A stretch of 48,128 bases of DNA from Micavibrio_A sp035759665 (GTDB taxonomy: Bacteria > Pseudomonadota > Alphaproteobacteria > Micavibrionales > Micavibrionaceae): positions 1 to 48,128 of the forward strand of contig DASTUM010000128.1 in assembly GCA_035759665.1 (NCBI GenBank). Direction: 5' to 3'. Below the pieces are notes generated by a model. It was not told the DNA's origin. It made no database searches and was given only the letters and a program-made list of their open reading frames with translations. Below, in pieces: positions 8,953 to 16,426 of this stretch. Position 1 is the stretch's first letter. Every line of letters starts with the position of its first letter. A program made the position numbers and the translations under genes.

Positions 8953-9881
8953 CCCTCTGCCCCCGTGCCGGCGGGCAGATAACTTTCCATCTGATGCGAT
9001 CGTTCAGCGGCAAGGCAGGCATCGATGCCTTTCTTATAGTCGGGATATTTCAACAGTACGCCCAGCTCGCGTTTGATGCGGTTGTTGGCGACGCGTTTGT
9101 TGTCGTTGTAGAAGCTGCGGGTGATCGGGGCCATGTCGGCCTCGTTATAAGGAATAAGCGGCGGCGGCGTCAGGCCTAGCACTTCGCAGGCATAGGTGAT
9201 GACTTCCCAGCTTGGCACCGGGTCGTCGTCGGCGAGATTGTAGACCGCGCCCGGATTGGGTTTTTCCATCGAGGCCAGCAGCACCTGAACGATATCCTCG
9301 ACATGGATGCGGTTGAACACCTGCCCCGGCTTGTTGATCCGGCGGGCGACGCCGGCGCGCACCGAATCCAGCGCGCTGCGCCCAGGCCCGTAAATACCGG
9401 CGAGGCGGAAAATGTGAACGGGAAGGCCGTAGCCCTGCAACAAAGACAGCCATTCCTCCTCCGCCCGGACGCGCCGCGAACCGCGGCGGGAGTTGGGGCG
9501 GATTTCCGAATATTCGTCGACGATGCCGCCGTTACGGTCGCCATACACGCCGATGGTGGAAAGATAGCCAACCCATTGCAGGGTCGGAATGCGGATGATA
9601 TCCGCGGCATGCATGTTGAATGTGGGGTCGCCCGTATCGTCCGGCGGTGTGGAGATCAAAAGATGGGTCGTGCCGTCGAGGATGAAATAAGGATCGCTGA
9701 GCGGATGTTCATAGTCGAAAAGATGGGCCTTCACGCCGCGGGAGCGTAAGAAGGCCCTTTTGTCGGGATCGCGGGTCGTGCCGCCGATCGTCCATCCCCC
9801 CCGCGCCATTAGTTCATGGGCGAGGTGGTCGCAGGTATAGCCATACCCGAAACAGAATAATTTTTTATTACCTTGAACCAA
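8949..9881 (-). CDS. NAD(P)-dependent epimerase/dehydratase-like SDR protein (YeeZ-type)
   Basis: This 310-residue protein has an extended-SDR Rossmann fold with the nucleotide-binding motif FGYGYTCDHLA near the N-terminus, GTTRDPDK after beta-2, YLSTIGVYGDRNG in the catalytic Ser region, RLAGIYGPGRSALD and the VEDIVQVLLASMEKPNPGAVYNLADDDP segment typical of sugar-nucleotide-epimerase-like proteins. The canonical YxxxK is not evident, so catalytic activity is uncertain. It begins at a TTG (9879-9881) with AGGTG five bases upstream; the preceding in-frame codon is TGA, so no longer start exists. It converges on the Hsp70 gene, the two stop codons overlapping. The substrate is unknown. Confidence 0.78.
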   Translation of the reverse strand: MVQGNKKLFCFGYGYTCDHLAHELMARGGWTIGGTTRDPDKRAFLRSRGVKAHLFDYEHPLSDPYFILDGTTHLLISTPPDDTGDPTFNMHAADIIRIPTLQWVGYLSTIGVYGDRNGGIVDEYSEIRPNSRRGSRRVRAEEEWLSLLQGYGLPVHIFRLAGIYGPGRSALDSVRAGVARRINKPGQVFNRIHVEDIVQVLLASMEKPNPGAVYNLADDDPVPSWEVITYACEVLGLTPPPLIPYNEADMAPITRSFYNDNKRVANNRIKRELGVLLKYPDYKKGIDACLAAERSHQMESYLPAGTGAEG

Positions 9882-9930
9882 TCACACACCTATTTCGGTT
9901 TATTGTTATTCTTGTCCGGTTCGGGGACGT

Positions 9931-10256
9931 TTATACTATCGTAAAATGTTGCTCCAGCACGCCTCGCGCGATTGCAAAATGTTCGTCTTCAACTAGCACA
10001 TAATCCGTATCAAAGGTTGATATCGCAAAGATAGGAACTTTTTTTCAGCAAGCGGCTTCGCGATGGCCGACAAAATTCCCGTCAGCGAAAACTCCAAAGG
10101 TCCCTTTACTTTAAAGGCTTTCCAGCCCGTTTGAATTTTTTGCAGCTGCTCCGCAGGTCTGGAGCTTTCGCAAGCCTCGGCGTTCAATTTGGTATCCGGC
10201 GAAAATCTCAACACACTCAACGCCAATGGCAGAGCTTCCAGAACCAGGTCACGCAT
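9931..10256 (-). pseudogene. ACT-domain protein, frameshifted in an A homopolymer
   Basis: The frame starting at 10256 encodes an ACT-domain protein with the segment GPLEFSLTGILSAIAKPLAEKK, then runs off into FLSLRYQPLI and stops at 9993. One base over, the expected ACT continuation is intact: VPIFAISTFDTDYVLVEDEH and onward to a TAA at 9931-9933. The switch point is a run of seven A (T7 at 10039-10045 on the plus strand); eight A would give one uninterrupted protein of about 108 residues. This is a single-base deletion, an assembly error, or a slippage site. The family (CASTOR-like ACT proteins) is usually small and soluble and may bind amino acids. The gene starts 3 bases after the GST stop, so it is the second gene of a GST-ACT pair. 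Confidence 0.75.
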
Positions 10257-10259
10257 GAT

Positions 10260-10928
10260 TTAAAAATCTACGTTTTCGTAGTGTTCGGAGGGCGTAAAGC
10301 CCGGTATCCGGTCTTCGAGCAGCGGTTTGAAGGCCGGTCTCGATTTCACGCGGGCGTACCAGTCGCGTGCGTGGTGATGTTCTTCCCACGGCACGTCGCC
10401 GATATAGTCGATGGCCGAGAGATGCGCCGCGGCGGCAATATCGGCGAGCGTGAATGTTTCGCCCGCAAGCCATTTGCGCTTTTCGCAAAGGAAGCCGATA
10501 TAGTCGAGATGGTAGTGGATATTGGCATGGCCGGCGCGGATGGAAGGCCCGTGCGGCTCCCCCAGCTTCAGGAACCGCTTCATCAGTTTTTCGCCGACTA
10601 GATTGTCCGTGACTTCACGGCTGAATTTCACGTCGAACCAGCCGACGAGTCGGCGGGTTTCCGCGCGCTGGATCGGGTCGCAGCCGATCAGATTGACGTC
10701 GGGATAAACTTCTTCGAGATATTCGCAGATGACCTGGCTGTTCGAGAGGATGGTGCCGTCGTTTTCGACCAGAACGGGCACGTCGCCCGCAGGGTTCATG
10801 GCCAGGAACGCCGTGCGGCGCTCCCAGATTTTCTCCACCTGCAATTCGAAGTCCAGCTTCTTTTCGGCGAGCGCAAGACGCACTTTCCGAGAGAAGGGAT
10901 GCAACCAGACATGGTAGAGGGTTCTCAT
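10260..10928 (-). CDS. Glutathione S-transferase family protein
   Basis: This 222-residue cytosolic protein has an N-terminal thioredoxin-fold GST domain (MRTLYHVWLHPFSRKVRLALAEKKLDF; NPAGDVPVLVENDGTILSNSQVICEYLEE, containing the cis-Pro and the Ser of the glutathione gamma-glutamyl site) and an all-helical C-terminal domain ending with WLAGETFTLADIAAAAHLSAIDYIG, the N-capping-box region of GSTs. Length matches the family. A Ser in HPFSRKV lies where beta or zeta class enzymes place their catalytic Ser or Cys. Its substrate cannot be read from the sequence. The ACT-domain gene follows 3 bases after its stop. Confidence 0.9.
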   Translation of the reverse strand: MRTLYHVWLHPFSRKVRLALAEKKLDFELQVEKIWERRTAFLAMNPAGDVPVLVENDGTILSNSQVICEYLEEVYPDVNLIGCDPIQRAETRRLVGWFDVKFSREVTDNLVGEKLMKRFLKLGEPHGPSIRAGHANIHYHLDYIGFLCEKRKWLAGETFTLADIAAAAHLSAIDYIGDVPWEEHHHARDWYARVKSRPAFKPLLEDRIPGFTPSEHYENVDF

Positions 10929-10989
10929 TATGAGAAGCAGCTTACCTCATTGATCGGGTTATGAATAGAGGCTTTTCGCGGTTGCGGGT

Positions 10990-12207
10990 TTACCGAATCG
11001 CGGTGACGTCGATCAGGACTTCGACATCATGGCCGACGGTCTTTTCATCCTCCCATTCACCCTCGCCCATTCCGTAATCAAGGCGGTTGAGGGTGACGTC
11101 GCCCTTCATATGCGCGGTATTCCCCGCGATATCGAGGGTGAAGGGAATGACGACGGGCATGGTTTTATCCCGAATCGTCAGATTCCCGATGGCGACATAG
11201 TTGTTGCCTTCGGCCTTTTCGAATTTTACGGCTTCATAGCGGGCTTGGGGAAATGAAGCGGAAGCGAACCAGACCTCGCCGCTGATATTGGAATCGCGGT
11301 CGGCATCGCCGGTCGTAACTTTGACCATATTTATGCGGATATCGGCCCGCGCCGTCGAAAGATCGTCAGGATTGAAAATAATCGTCCCATTAAAATCCGG
11401 CAGATCGCCCGTAAATTCCGAGCCATACATCGTCGTGCGGAATTGCAGCTTGCTCTGCGCCGGCACGATAGCCCAGCCGTTTTCGGCCAGGGCGGACGTA
11501 TCGGGCGGTGCAGCGGCAGGAATTGTTGTTGCGGCAGGGGCAGGAGCCGCTTGCAGCGCCGGCGTTTCCGGGTGATTGTGCAAAAAATCTTTGGCGATCA
11601 GCAGCGCGGAAATGCCGAAGGACGCGCCGACGACCAGCACGATCGCGGCGGGCAACATCATGCCTTGCGTCCTGTAGGCCATGCGCGAAAGCGTTTCATC
11701 CTTGTCGATGATATGATGTTTGAGCGCGCCCGCGACATGCAGCCCCAGAACGAAGAGCAGCGTATAAGCGATAATACCGTGCGCATCCCTGAACAATTCG
11801 CCCAGATGTTCGTCCTTGCCGATCAGGTGCGGCAATTGCGCGCCGAAAAATGGCACGGGAAATTCTTGCGCCGACGACATCAACCACCCCGTCAGCGGCA
11901 TGGCTATGATGCAAACGTAAAGCCAGAAATGCGAAGCCGAGGCCAGCGTCACTTCCCAGTGCTCATGAGTTTCGAGATGGTCGGGCGGCGGCGAGATGAA
12001 ACGCCAGACAAGCCGCCCCAGCCCCAGGAAAAACACGAGCAGGCCGAAGGATTTGTGCACGGCGTAGATTTCGAATTTGAGCGGGGAATTTTCCATGCCG
12101 GTCATGAACAGGCCCAGAGGCAGCAGACCTATAACGATCACGGCGATCAGCCAATGGAAAAGCCTTGCGATCAGGCCGTATTCTTCTTCGGTGTTTGCCA
12201 GCGTCAT
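10990..12207 (-). CDS. Cytochrome b561 fused to a YceI domain
   Basis: This 405-residue fusion begins with a four-helix cytochrome b561 domain. Candidate haem-ligand histidines are in RLFHWLIA, YAVHKSFGLL, FRDAHGIIAY and VLGLHVAGALKHH. After a membrane helix and an Ala/Pro linker (about 225-265) comes a periplasmic YceI lipocalin-like domain (from about NGWAIVPAQSKLQF to the end). The b561 part should pass electrons across the inner membrane from quinol, and the YceI barrel may hold an isoprenoid quinone or similar lipid. The start at 12207 is chosen because it forms an ATGA overlap with the upstream YceI gene; upstream frame extension has non-coding-like Arg/Gln content. The domain pair is known from other proteobacteria. 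The pairing with a separate YceI gene is notable. Confidence 0.88.
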   Translation of the reverse strand: MTLANTEEEYGLIARLFHWLIAVIVIGLLPLGLFMTGMENSPLKFEIYAVHKSFGLLVFFLGLGRLVWRFISPPPDHLETHEHWEVTLASASHFWLYVCIIAMPLTGWLMSSAQEFPVPFFGAQLPHLIGKDEHLGELFRDAHGIIAYTLLFVLGLHVAGALKHHIIDKDETLSRMAYRTQGMMLPAAIVLVVGASFGISALLIAKDFLHNHPETPALQAAPAPAATTIPAAAPPDTSALAENGWAIVPAQSKLQFRTTMYGSEFTGDLPDFNGTIIFNPDDLSTARADIRINMVKVTTGDADRDSNISGEVWFASASFPQARYEAVKFEKAEGNNYVAIGNLTIRDKTMPVVIPFTLDIAGNTAHMKGDVTLNRLDYGMGEGEWEDEKTVGHDVEVLIDVTAIR

Positions 12208-12797
12208 TCGTTCTCTGTTCCCTTGCCTTTGCGTATGCCTTCCACTTCCACGATGATATCGACCCTGTCCGAAACCCATGGCACGCCCGACGTCATTCCA
12301 AAATCGGAACGGTTAATGGATGCGTGCGCGGAAAATCCCGCAACATATTTTCCCGAAAAAGGATGTTTGTCCGCCTTGTTGAAGGTCACATCGAGAATGA
12401 CGGGTTTTGTTGCGCCCAGCAAGGTCAGATCGCCGGTAATCTGCGCCGTCTTTTCCCCGGTCAGGGTGATGTTGCGGGATACGAACGTCATGGCCGGGTA
12501 TTTATTGACGTCGAAATAATCCTCGCCCATCACGGCATCGTTCCAGGATTTGTCCGCCATATCGACGCTCGCCGTCTGAATCGTCACATTGATTTTGGAT
12601 TTTTCCGGTTCGCTGCGGTTGAATTCAAACCCGCCCTTGATGTCGCGGAATCTCCCGTGCGAATGGGAAAAGCCCAAATGCCCCACCGAAAACAGGACCT
12701 GCGTATGGGGCAAGTCGACTGCGTAGGCCTCGATCTCGGCACGGGCGGGGGAAGATACAAGCAGACACAGAACCGTTAAAAGCAGGAAAACACGCAT
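12204..12797 (-). CDS. Secreted YceI-family lipid-binding protein
   Basis: This 197-residue protein has a signal peptide (MRVFLLLTVLCLLVSSPARA, then EIEAY) and one YceI domain: VDLPHTQVLFSVGHLGFSHSHGRF at the start, then FNKADKHPFSGKYVAGFSAHASINRSDFGM near the end. YceI proteins are periplasmic beta-barrels that bind long isoprenoid chains. It is the middle gene of a three-gene operon: a small membrane protein 12 bases upstream and the b561-YceI fusion overlapping by ATGA downstream. That order suggests a shared job in quinone or redox handling at the membrane, which is inference from context. Confidence 0.9.
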   Translation of the reverse strand: MRVFLLLTVLCLLVSSPARAEIEAYAVDLPHTQVLFSVGHLGFSHSHGRFRDIKGGFEFNRSEPEKSKINVTIQTASVDMADKSWNDAVMGEDYFDVNKYPAMTFVSRNITLTGEKTAQITGDLTLLGATKPVILDVTFNKADKHPFSGKYVAGFSAHASINRSDFGMTSGVPWVSDRVDIIVEVEGIRKGKGTENE

Positions 12798-12809
12798 GGC
12801 GGACCTCCT

Positions 12810-13013
12810 TTAGAAGATTGAACGGTTGTACAACCAGACTCCGGCCCACGCCCCGAGCCCGGCAAAAATCCAGACCGCAAGGCCGTAGGTCCAGCGCAGG
12901 GATTTGTTTTTCACCAGTTCGGGGGCGCTGTAACTGTGCAGGAAAACGTTGATGATGAACAACCCGCCTACAAAGCCCAGAACCAAACCAACGGTACCAA
13001 AAAGATAGATCAT
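12810..13013 (-). CDS. Small two-helix membrane protein
   Basis: This 67-residue protein has two predicted membrane helices, IYLFGTVGLVLGFVGGLFII and LAVWIFAGLGAWAGVWLY, joined by a short polar loop (LHSYSAPELVKNKSLRW). I recognise no family. It sits 12 bases upstream of the YceI gene on the same strand and just after rsmD, so it is probably the first gene of the YceI/b561 operon, perhaps as a small subunit. The open frame with hydrophobic pattern and the tight spacing support a real gene. Confidence 0.65.
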   Translation of the reverse strand: MIYLFGTVGLVLGFVGGLFIINVFLHSYSAPELVKNKSLRWTYGLAVWIFAGLGAWAGVWLYNRSIF

Positions 13014-13023
13014 CCCCCTATTT

Positions 13024-13584
13024 CTACTCCTTGCCCGTCTTTTGCGCCAGAGCCACCCGCGTGTCCCCGTAATCCCGCACCATCAGGACGTCACAGCCTT
13101 CCAAAGCGGCAAAATCCAGCCCCTTCTCGCTTTCCATCAAAAGACAGGCTTCCGCCGCCAGCCATCCCCCGGCGGTCAGCCCGGCGATCGCCTGCGCGAT
13201 CAGGCCCTGCTTGTAGGGCGGATCGAGGAAGACGAGATTTGCTGCAGTCATGTCCGGCGGCTTTATCCCGGGTTTAGCGGCGTCCTTCAAAACGAAAGAA
13301 TGTTGCGCACTCATTTTTAGTGCAGCAAAATTATCCTGTGCTAACCGCAGGGAAGCGCGGTTCTTGTCCATGAAGGTGCAGCATAAAGCGCCGCGCGAAA
13401 GCGCCTCCAGCCCCAGCGCGCCCGTGCCGCAAAAAGCATCGAGAACGGCGGCGCCTTCAACCACGCCGCGAGAATACAGAATATTAAAGACAGCTTGCCG
13501 GACTTTGTCAGAGGTCGGGCGTATGGCGCGATCCCGGGGAGATTGCAGCAAGCGCCCGCGATATTCCCCGCCCGTAATCCTCAT
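13024..13584 (-). CDS. rsmD: 16S rRNA (guanine966-N2)-methyltransferase RsmD
   Basis: This 186-residue SAM-dependent enzyme methylates G966 of 16S rRNA in the 30S subunit. The N-terminus MRITGGEYRGRLLQSP and TSDKVRQAVFNIL are RsmD hallmarks. SAM-binding motif I is VLDAFCGTGALGLEALSRGA (about 48-66), and the catalytic NPPY-type motif IV is LDPPYKQGL (D121-Y124). Length is normal. A GAGGAGGG ribosome binding site lies about 9 bases before the ATG. It stands 10 bases upstream of the small membrane protein gene and follows a palindromic repeat (13600-13664). Confidence 0.94.
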   Translation of the reverse strand: MRITGGEYRGRLLQSPRDRAIRPTSDKVRQAVFNILYSRGVVEGAAVLDAFCGTGALGLEALSRGALCCTFMDKNRASLRLAQDNFAALKMSAQHSFVLKDAAKPGIKPPDMTAANLVFLDPPYKQGLIAQAIAGLTAGGWLAAEACLLMESEKGLDFAALEGCDVLMVRDYGDTRVALAQKTGKE

Positions 13585-13599
13585 GTCAGAGTTCCCTCC

Positions 13600-13664
13600 T
13601 CATTGCGAGCGCAGCGAAGCAATCCAGACTGGATTACCGTGTCGCTATGCTCCTCGCAATGACG
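13600..13664. repeat. Palindromic intergenic repeat, copy 1 (TCATTGCGAG...CTCGCAATGAC)
   Basis: The 65-base element between rsmD and the RluB-type gene begins TCATTGCGAGCGCAGCGAAG and ends GCTCCTCGCAATGAC, with near-complementary arms (CATTGCGAG against CTCGCAATG) and an inner pair AATCCAG/CTGGATT. A related copy lies at 14956-15038. It looks like a REP- or MITE-like element that forms a long hairpin in RNA or single-stranded DNA. Confidence 0.8.
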
Positions 13665-13675
13665 GGAAGACGGCG

Positions 13676-14419
13676 TCATCGCCTGAAAAACCCCGGAATT
13701 TGCTGCTTGAGCATCTGGGGCTTGATTTCCAGCACCGAGCCTTTGGGCAGGTTTCCCAGATGGAAAGGGCCATAGGACAGGCGGATAAGGCGGTTTACGG
13801 CGAGCTCAAGATATTCCATAACGTTTCGCACCTCGCGGTTCTTGCCTTCGGAAATCGTGACTTCGATCCAGTTGTTGCTGCCCTGCTTGCTTTCGAATTT
13901 CGCGGTGATAGGGCCGTATTTCACACCCTTGAAGGTCAGGCCCTTTTGCAGCTTATCGAGCTTTTCCTGCGTTACGTTGCCGAAAGCGCGCACGCGGTAT
14001 TTGCGCTCCAGCCCTGTCGCGGGCAATTCCAGATAGCGCGAAAGCTCCCCGTCGTTGGTCAGCAGCAAAAGCCCTTCGGTCGTGATGTCGAGACGGCCGA
14101 CCGACACCACGCGCGGCAGGCCCTTGGGCAGCGCTTCGAAGATCGTTTTGCGGCCTTTTTCGTCGCGGGCCGTTGTCACCAGGCCGGACGGCTTGTGGTA
14201 AAGGAACAGGCGGGTTTTCTCGGCTCCTGCCAGTCTTTGCCCGTCGACCTCGATGACGTCATCATCGGTCACGGCCAGCGCGGGAGAGGTCAGGCGCTTG
14301 CCGTTGACGCTCACCCGCCCCGCCTCGATCCATTTTTCGGCGTCGCGGCGGGAGCACAGGCCCGCCCGCGCCATGCGCTTGGCGATCCGTTCCCCTTTGC
14401 TTTCGTCCAGTTTTTCCAT
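13676..14419 (-). CDS. rluB: RluB/RsuA-type rRNA pseudouridine synthase
   Basis: This 247-residue protein has an N-terminal S4 RNA-binding domain (ERIAKRMARAGLCSRRDAEKWIEAGRVSVNGK, about 10-41) and the RsuA/RluB/E/F catalytic domain, with the catalytic Asp in VGRLDITTEGLLLLTNDG (D111). The members of this family convert specific uridines of 23S or 16S rRNA to pseudouridine. S4 plus the IFEALPKGLPRV insert and 23S-type motif order best fit RluB, but RluE/F-like specificity cannot be excluded. AAGG precedes the ATG by 8 bases. Its start is only 12 bases from the divergent tadA start, so their promoters must sit within coding sequence or tadA must start further in. Confidence 0.87.
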   Translation of the reverse strand: MEKLDESKGERIAKRMARAGLCSRRDAEKWIEAGRVSVNGKRLTSPALAVTDDDVIEVDGQRLAGAEKTRLFLYHKPSGLVTTARDEKGRKTIFEALPKGLPRVVSVGRLDITTEGLLLLTNDGELSRYLELPATGLERKYRVRAFGNVTQEKLDKLQKGLTFKGVKYGPITAKFESKQGSNNWIEVTISEGKNREVRNVMEYLELAVNRLIRLSYGPFHLGNLPKGSVLEIKPQMLKQQIPGFFRR

Positions 14420-14431
14420 TACTGATGCCTT

Positions 14432-14893
14432 ATGTTTTCAGATCAAGACCATAGCCATATGCAGGCCGCGATGGAAGAGGCGAAACGCGCCGCCGCGCGC
14501 GGCGAAGTCCCCATCGGCGCGGTTCTGGTCGAGGCTGGAAGCGGGGAGATTGCCGTACGATCGGGCAACGCCACGCTGGAACTAGCCGACCCGACGGCCC
14601 ACGCCGAAATCAACGTCATCCGCGCTCAGTGCCAAATAGCAGGGGCGCAACGCATTCCGGAATATGATCTTTTTGTCACGCTCGAGCCCTGCGCCATGTG
14701 CGCGGCGGCCATCGCCTTCGCCCGCATCCGCCGCCTCGTTTTCGCAGCATCCGACCCCAAGGGCGGCGGCGTCCTCCACGGCGGAAAATTCTACGAACAG
14801 CCGACCTGCCACCACAAAATCACCGTCGAGCACGGGCTGATGGCCGAAGAATCGGTACAAATTCTCAAGGATTTTTTTGCGGCCAGGCGATAG
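14432..14893 (+). CDS. tadA: tRNA adenosine(34) deaminase TadA
   Basis: This 153-residue zinc-dependent deaminase converts A34 of tRNA-Arg(ACG) to inosine. It has the cytidine-deaminase signature HAEINVIR (zinc ligand H57, catalytic E59) and PCAMC (C87 and C90), followed by the TadA-type segment RRLVFAASDPKGGGV. Length is normal. The first ATG at 14432 has no clear ribosome binding site and an in-frame ATG at 14459 (MQAAMEEAKRAAA) would remove nine residues that are unlike the family, so 14459 is a real alternative start. It is divergent from the RluB-type gene, both acting on RNA. Confidence 0.92.
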   Translation: MFSDQDHSHMQAAMEEAKRAAARGEVPIGAVLVEAGSGEIAVRSGNATLELADPTAHAEINVIRAQCQIAGAQRIPEYDLFVTLEPCAMCAAAIAFARIRRLVFAASDPKGGGVLHGGKFYEQPTCHHKITVEHGLMAEESVQILKDFFAARR

Positions 14894-14897
14894 ATTC

Positions 14898-15092
14898 ATT
14901 GAAACGACAGAGACACAAGGGCACAGAGTTTTTGAGAATATACCCTTATTTAGGTCGTCATTGCGAGGAGCCGAGGGCGACGCGGCAATCCAGAGGGTTT
15001 CGCGAATTCTGGATTGCTTCGCTGCGCTCGCAATGACGTTTTAATAAATTACATACTCTGTGTAGCTCTGTACCTTCTTTTCTCTGCGGTAC
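14898..15092. repeat. Nested inverted repeats between tadA and purD
   Basis: An outer pair of arms, ACAGAGACACAAGGGCACAGAG near 14904-14929 and a related sequence near 15052-15091 read on the other strand (CAGAGaaa...GTACAGAGctACACAGAG), flanks an inner palindrome at 14956-15038. The arms are imperfect. The shape is that of one mobile repeat inserted inside another in the same gap. Confidence 0.55.
14956..15038. repeat. Palindromic intergenic repeat, copy 2 (GTCATTGCGAG...CTCGCAATGACG)
   Basis: The 83-base element starts GTCATTGCGAGGAGCCGAGG and ends GCTTCGCTGCGCTCGCAATG plus ACG. The CGTCATTGCGAG/CTCGCAATGACG arms and inner GCAATCCAGA/TCTGGATTGC arms pair. It shares both arm sequences with copy 1 at 13600-13664. 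Confidence 0.85.
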
Positions 15093-16388
15093 CTAACCGC
15101 CCCGCGATTTCGCCGCCTCTACCGCCAGCCAGCCGATATCGCGGCGGCAGAACCCGCCCGGAAAATCGATCTGGTCGATAGCGGCGTAGGCGCGTTGCTG
15201 CGCCTCTTCCACGCTTGGCGCGGACGCCGTCACGGTCAGGACGCGCCCGCCGGAGCTGGTGATCTCCCCCGCAGCATTTTTCGACGTACCGGCATGGAAG
15301 ACTTTAACGCCCTGCAACCCGTCGGCTTTTGCAATATTCCGGATGACGCCGCCCCTGGCATAGCCGCCGGGATAGCCCTTCGCCGCCATGACAACCCCCA
15401 GAGCGACATAGTCCGAGAATTGCAGCGGTGGGTGCTTGTCCAGCGTACCGGACGCGCAGGCATCGAGAAGATCGAGCAGGTCGTTTTGCAGGCGCACCAG
15501 CATCGGCTGGCATTCCGGGTCGCCGAAACGGACATTGTATTCGATGAGGTAGGGATCGCCCCCCACCACCATGATCCCGGCATAAAGGACGCCCTGGAAC
15601 GGATGCCCATCTTTTTGCATGCCTTCCACAGTGGGCAGGATGACGCGGTCCATAATTTTTTGGTGCAGTTCGCGCGTCATCAGATGCGCCGGGGAATAGG
15701 CCCCCATTCCCCCCGTGTTCGGGCCAGTGTCGCCGTCGCCCACGCGCTTGTGATCCTGCGCCGAGGCGAAAGGCCGCACAGTCTTGCCGTCGGTCAGGGC
15801 GAAGAAGCTGACTTCCTCCCCGTCCAAAAATTCCTCCACGACGACGGAAGCACCCGCCGTGCCGAAAGAATTGCCGGACAGCATGTCCCGGACGGCGTCT
15901 TCCGCCTCTTCCACGGTCTGCGCGACGATCACGCCTTTTCCGGCGGCGAGGCCGTCCGCCTTCACCACGATGGGCGCGCCGTTTCTGCGGATGAAATCGG
16001 ACGCCTGCGCCTCGTCCGTAAAGCGGCCATAGGCGGCGGTCGGGATAGCATATTTGCTGCACAATTCCTTGGTGAAACCCTTGGAGCCTTCGAGCTGCGA
16101 GGCGGCCTTCGAGGGGCCGAAGATTTTGATGCCCGCTTCTTTCGCCTTATCGGCCAATCCCACGACCAGAGGGCCTTCCGGGCCAGCGACGATAAGGTCT
16201 ATTGCCTTGTCCTTTGCGAAGGCGATGAGGCCGTCAATGTCCTCGACGGAGATGTTCACGCATTCGGCGACATCGGCGATTCCAGGATTGCCGGGCGCGC
16301 AATATAGCTCGTCGCACCGCTCGCTGCCCGCCAGTCGCCAGGCCAGGGCATGTTCACGTCCGCCGCCGCCCACCAAAAGAACCTTCAT
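15093..16388 (-). CDS. purD: Phosphoribosylamine-glycine ligase PurD
   Basis: This 431-residue ATP-grasp enzyme (GAR synthetase) makes glycinamide ribonucleotide in the second step of purine synthesis. The N-terminal MKVLLVGGGGREHALAWRLA, the PEGPLVVGLAD loop, GPSKAASQLEGSKGFTKELC, the ATP-grasp loop PIVVKADGLAAGKGVIVAQT and the metal-binding NVRFGDPECQ are all present, and length is normal. It is an intact, standard PurD, transcribed alone on the minus strand, with the PutA gene ending 39 bases upstream (16427) on the same strand. A ribosome binding site (GGAGGGC) lies just before the ATG at 16388. Confidence 0.96.
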   Translation of the reverse strand: MKVLLVGGGGREHALAWRLAGSERCDELYCAPGNPGIADVAECVNISVEDIDGLIAFAKDKAIDLIVAGPEGPLVVGLADKAKEAGIKIFGPSKAASQLEGSKGFTKELCSKYAIPTAAYGRFTDEAQASDFIRRNGAPIVVKADGLAAGKGVIVAQTVEEAEDAVRDMLSGNSFGTAGASVVVEEFLDGEEVSFFALTDGKTVRPFASAQDHKRVGDGDTGPNTGGMGAYSPAHLMTRELHQKIMDRVILPTVEGMQKDGHPFQGVLYAGIMVVGGDPYLIEYNVRFGDPECQPMLVRLQNDLLDLLDACASGTLDKHPPLQFSDYVALGVVMAAKGYPGGYARGGVIRNIAKADGLQGVKVFHAGTSKNAAGEITSSGGRVLTVTASAPSVEEAQQRAYAAIDQIDFPGGFCRRDIGWLAVEAAKSRGG

Positions 16389-16426
16389 AATATGCCCTCC
16401 GTCCTTATTTCGCGGGCACTATGCCT

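Noticed and set aside
13250..14425. 391-codon plus-strand open frame over rsmD and the RluB-type gene
   Set aside because: It crosses two certain genes and the repeat between them on the opposite strand; a shadow frame.
14898..15092. CRISPR array or tRNA gene in the tadA-purD gap
   Set aside because: The repeats are inverted rather than direct with regular spacers, and no cloverleaf can be drawn.
15195..16307. 370-codon plus-strand open frame opposite purD
   Set aside because: purD is complete and motif-rich on the other strand; the plus-strand frame has no recognisable domain.
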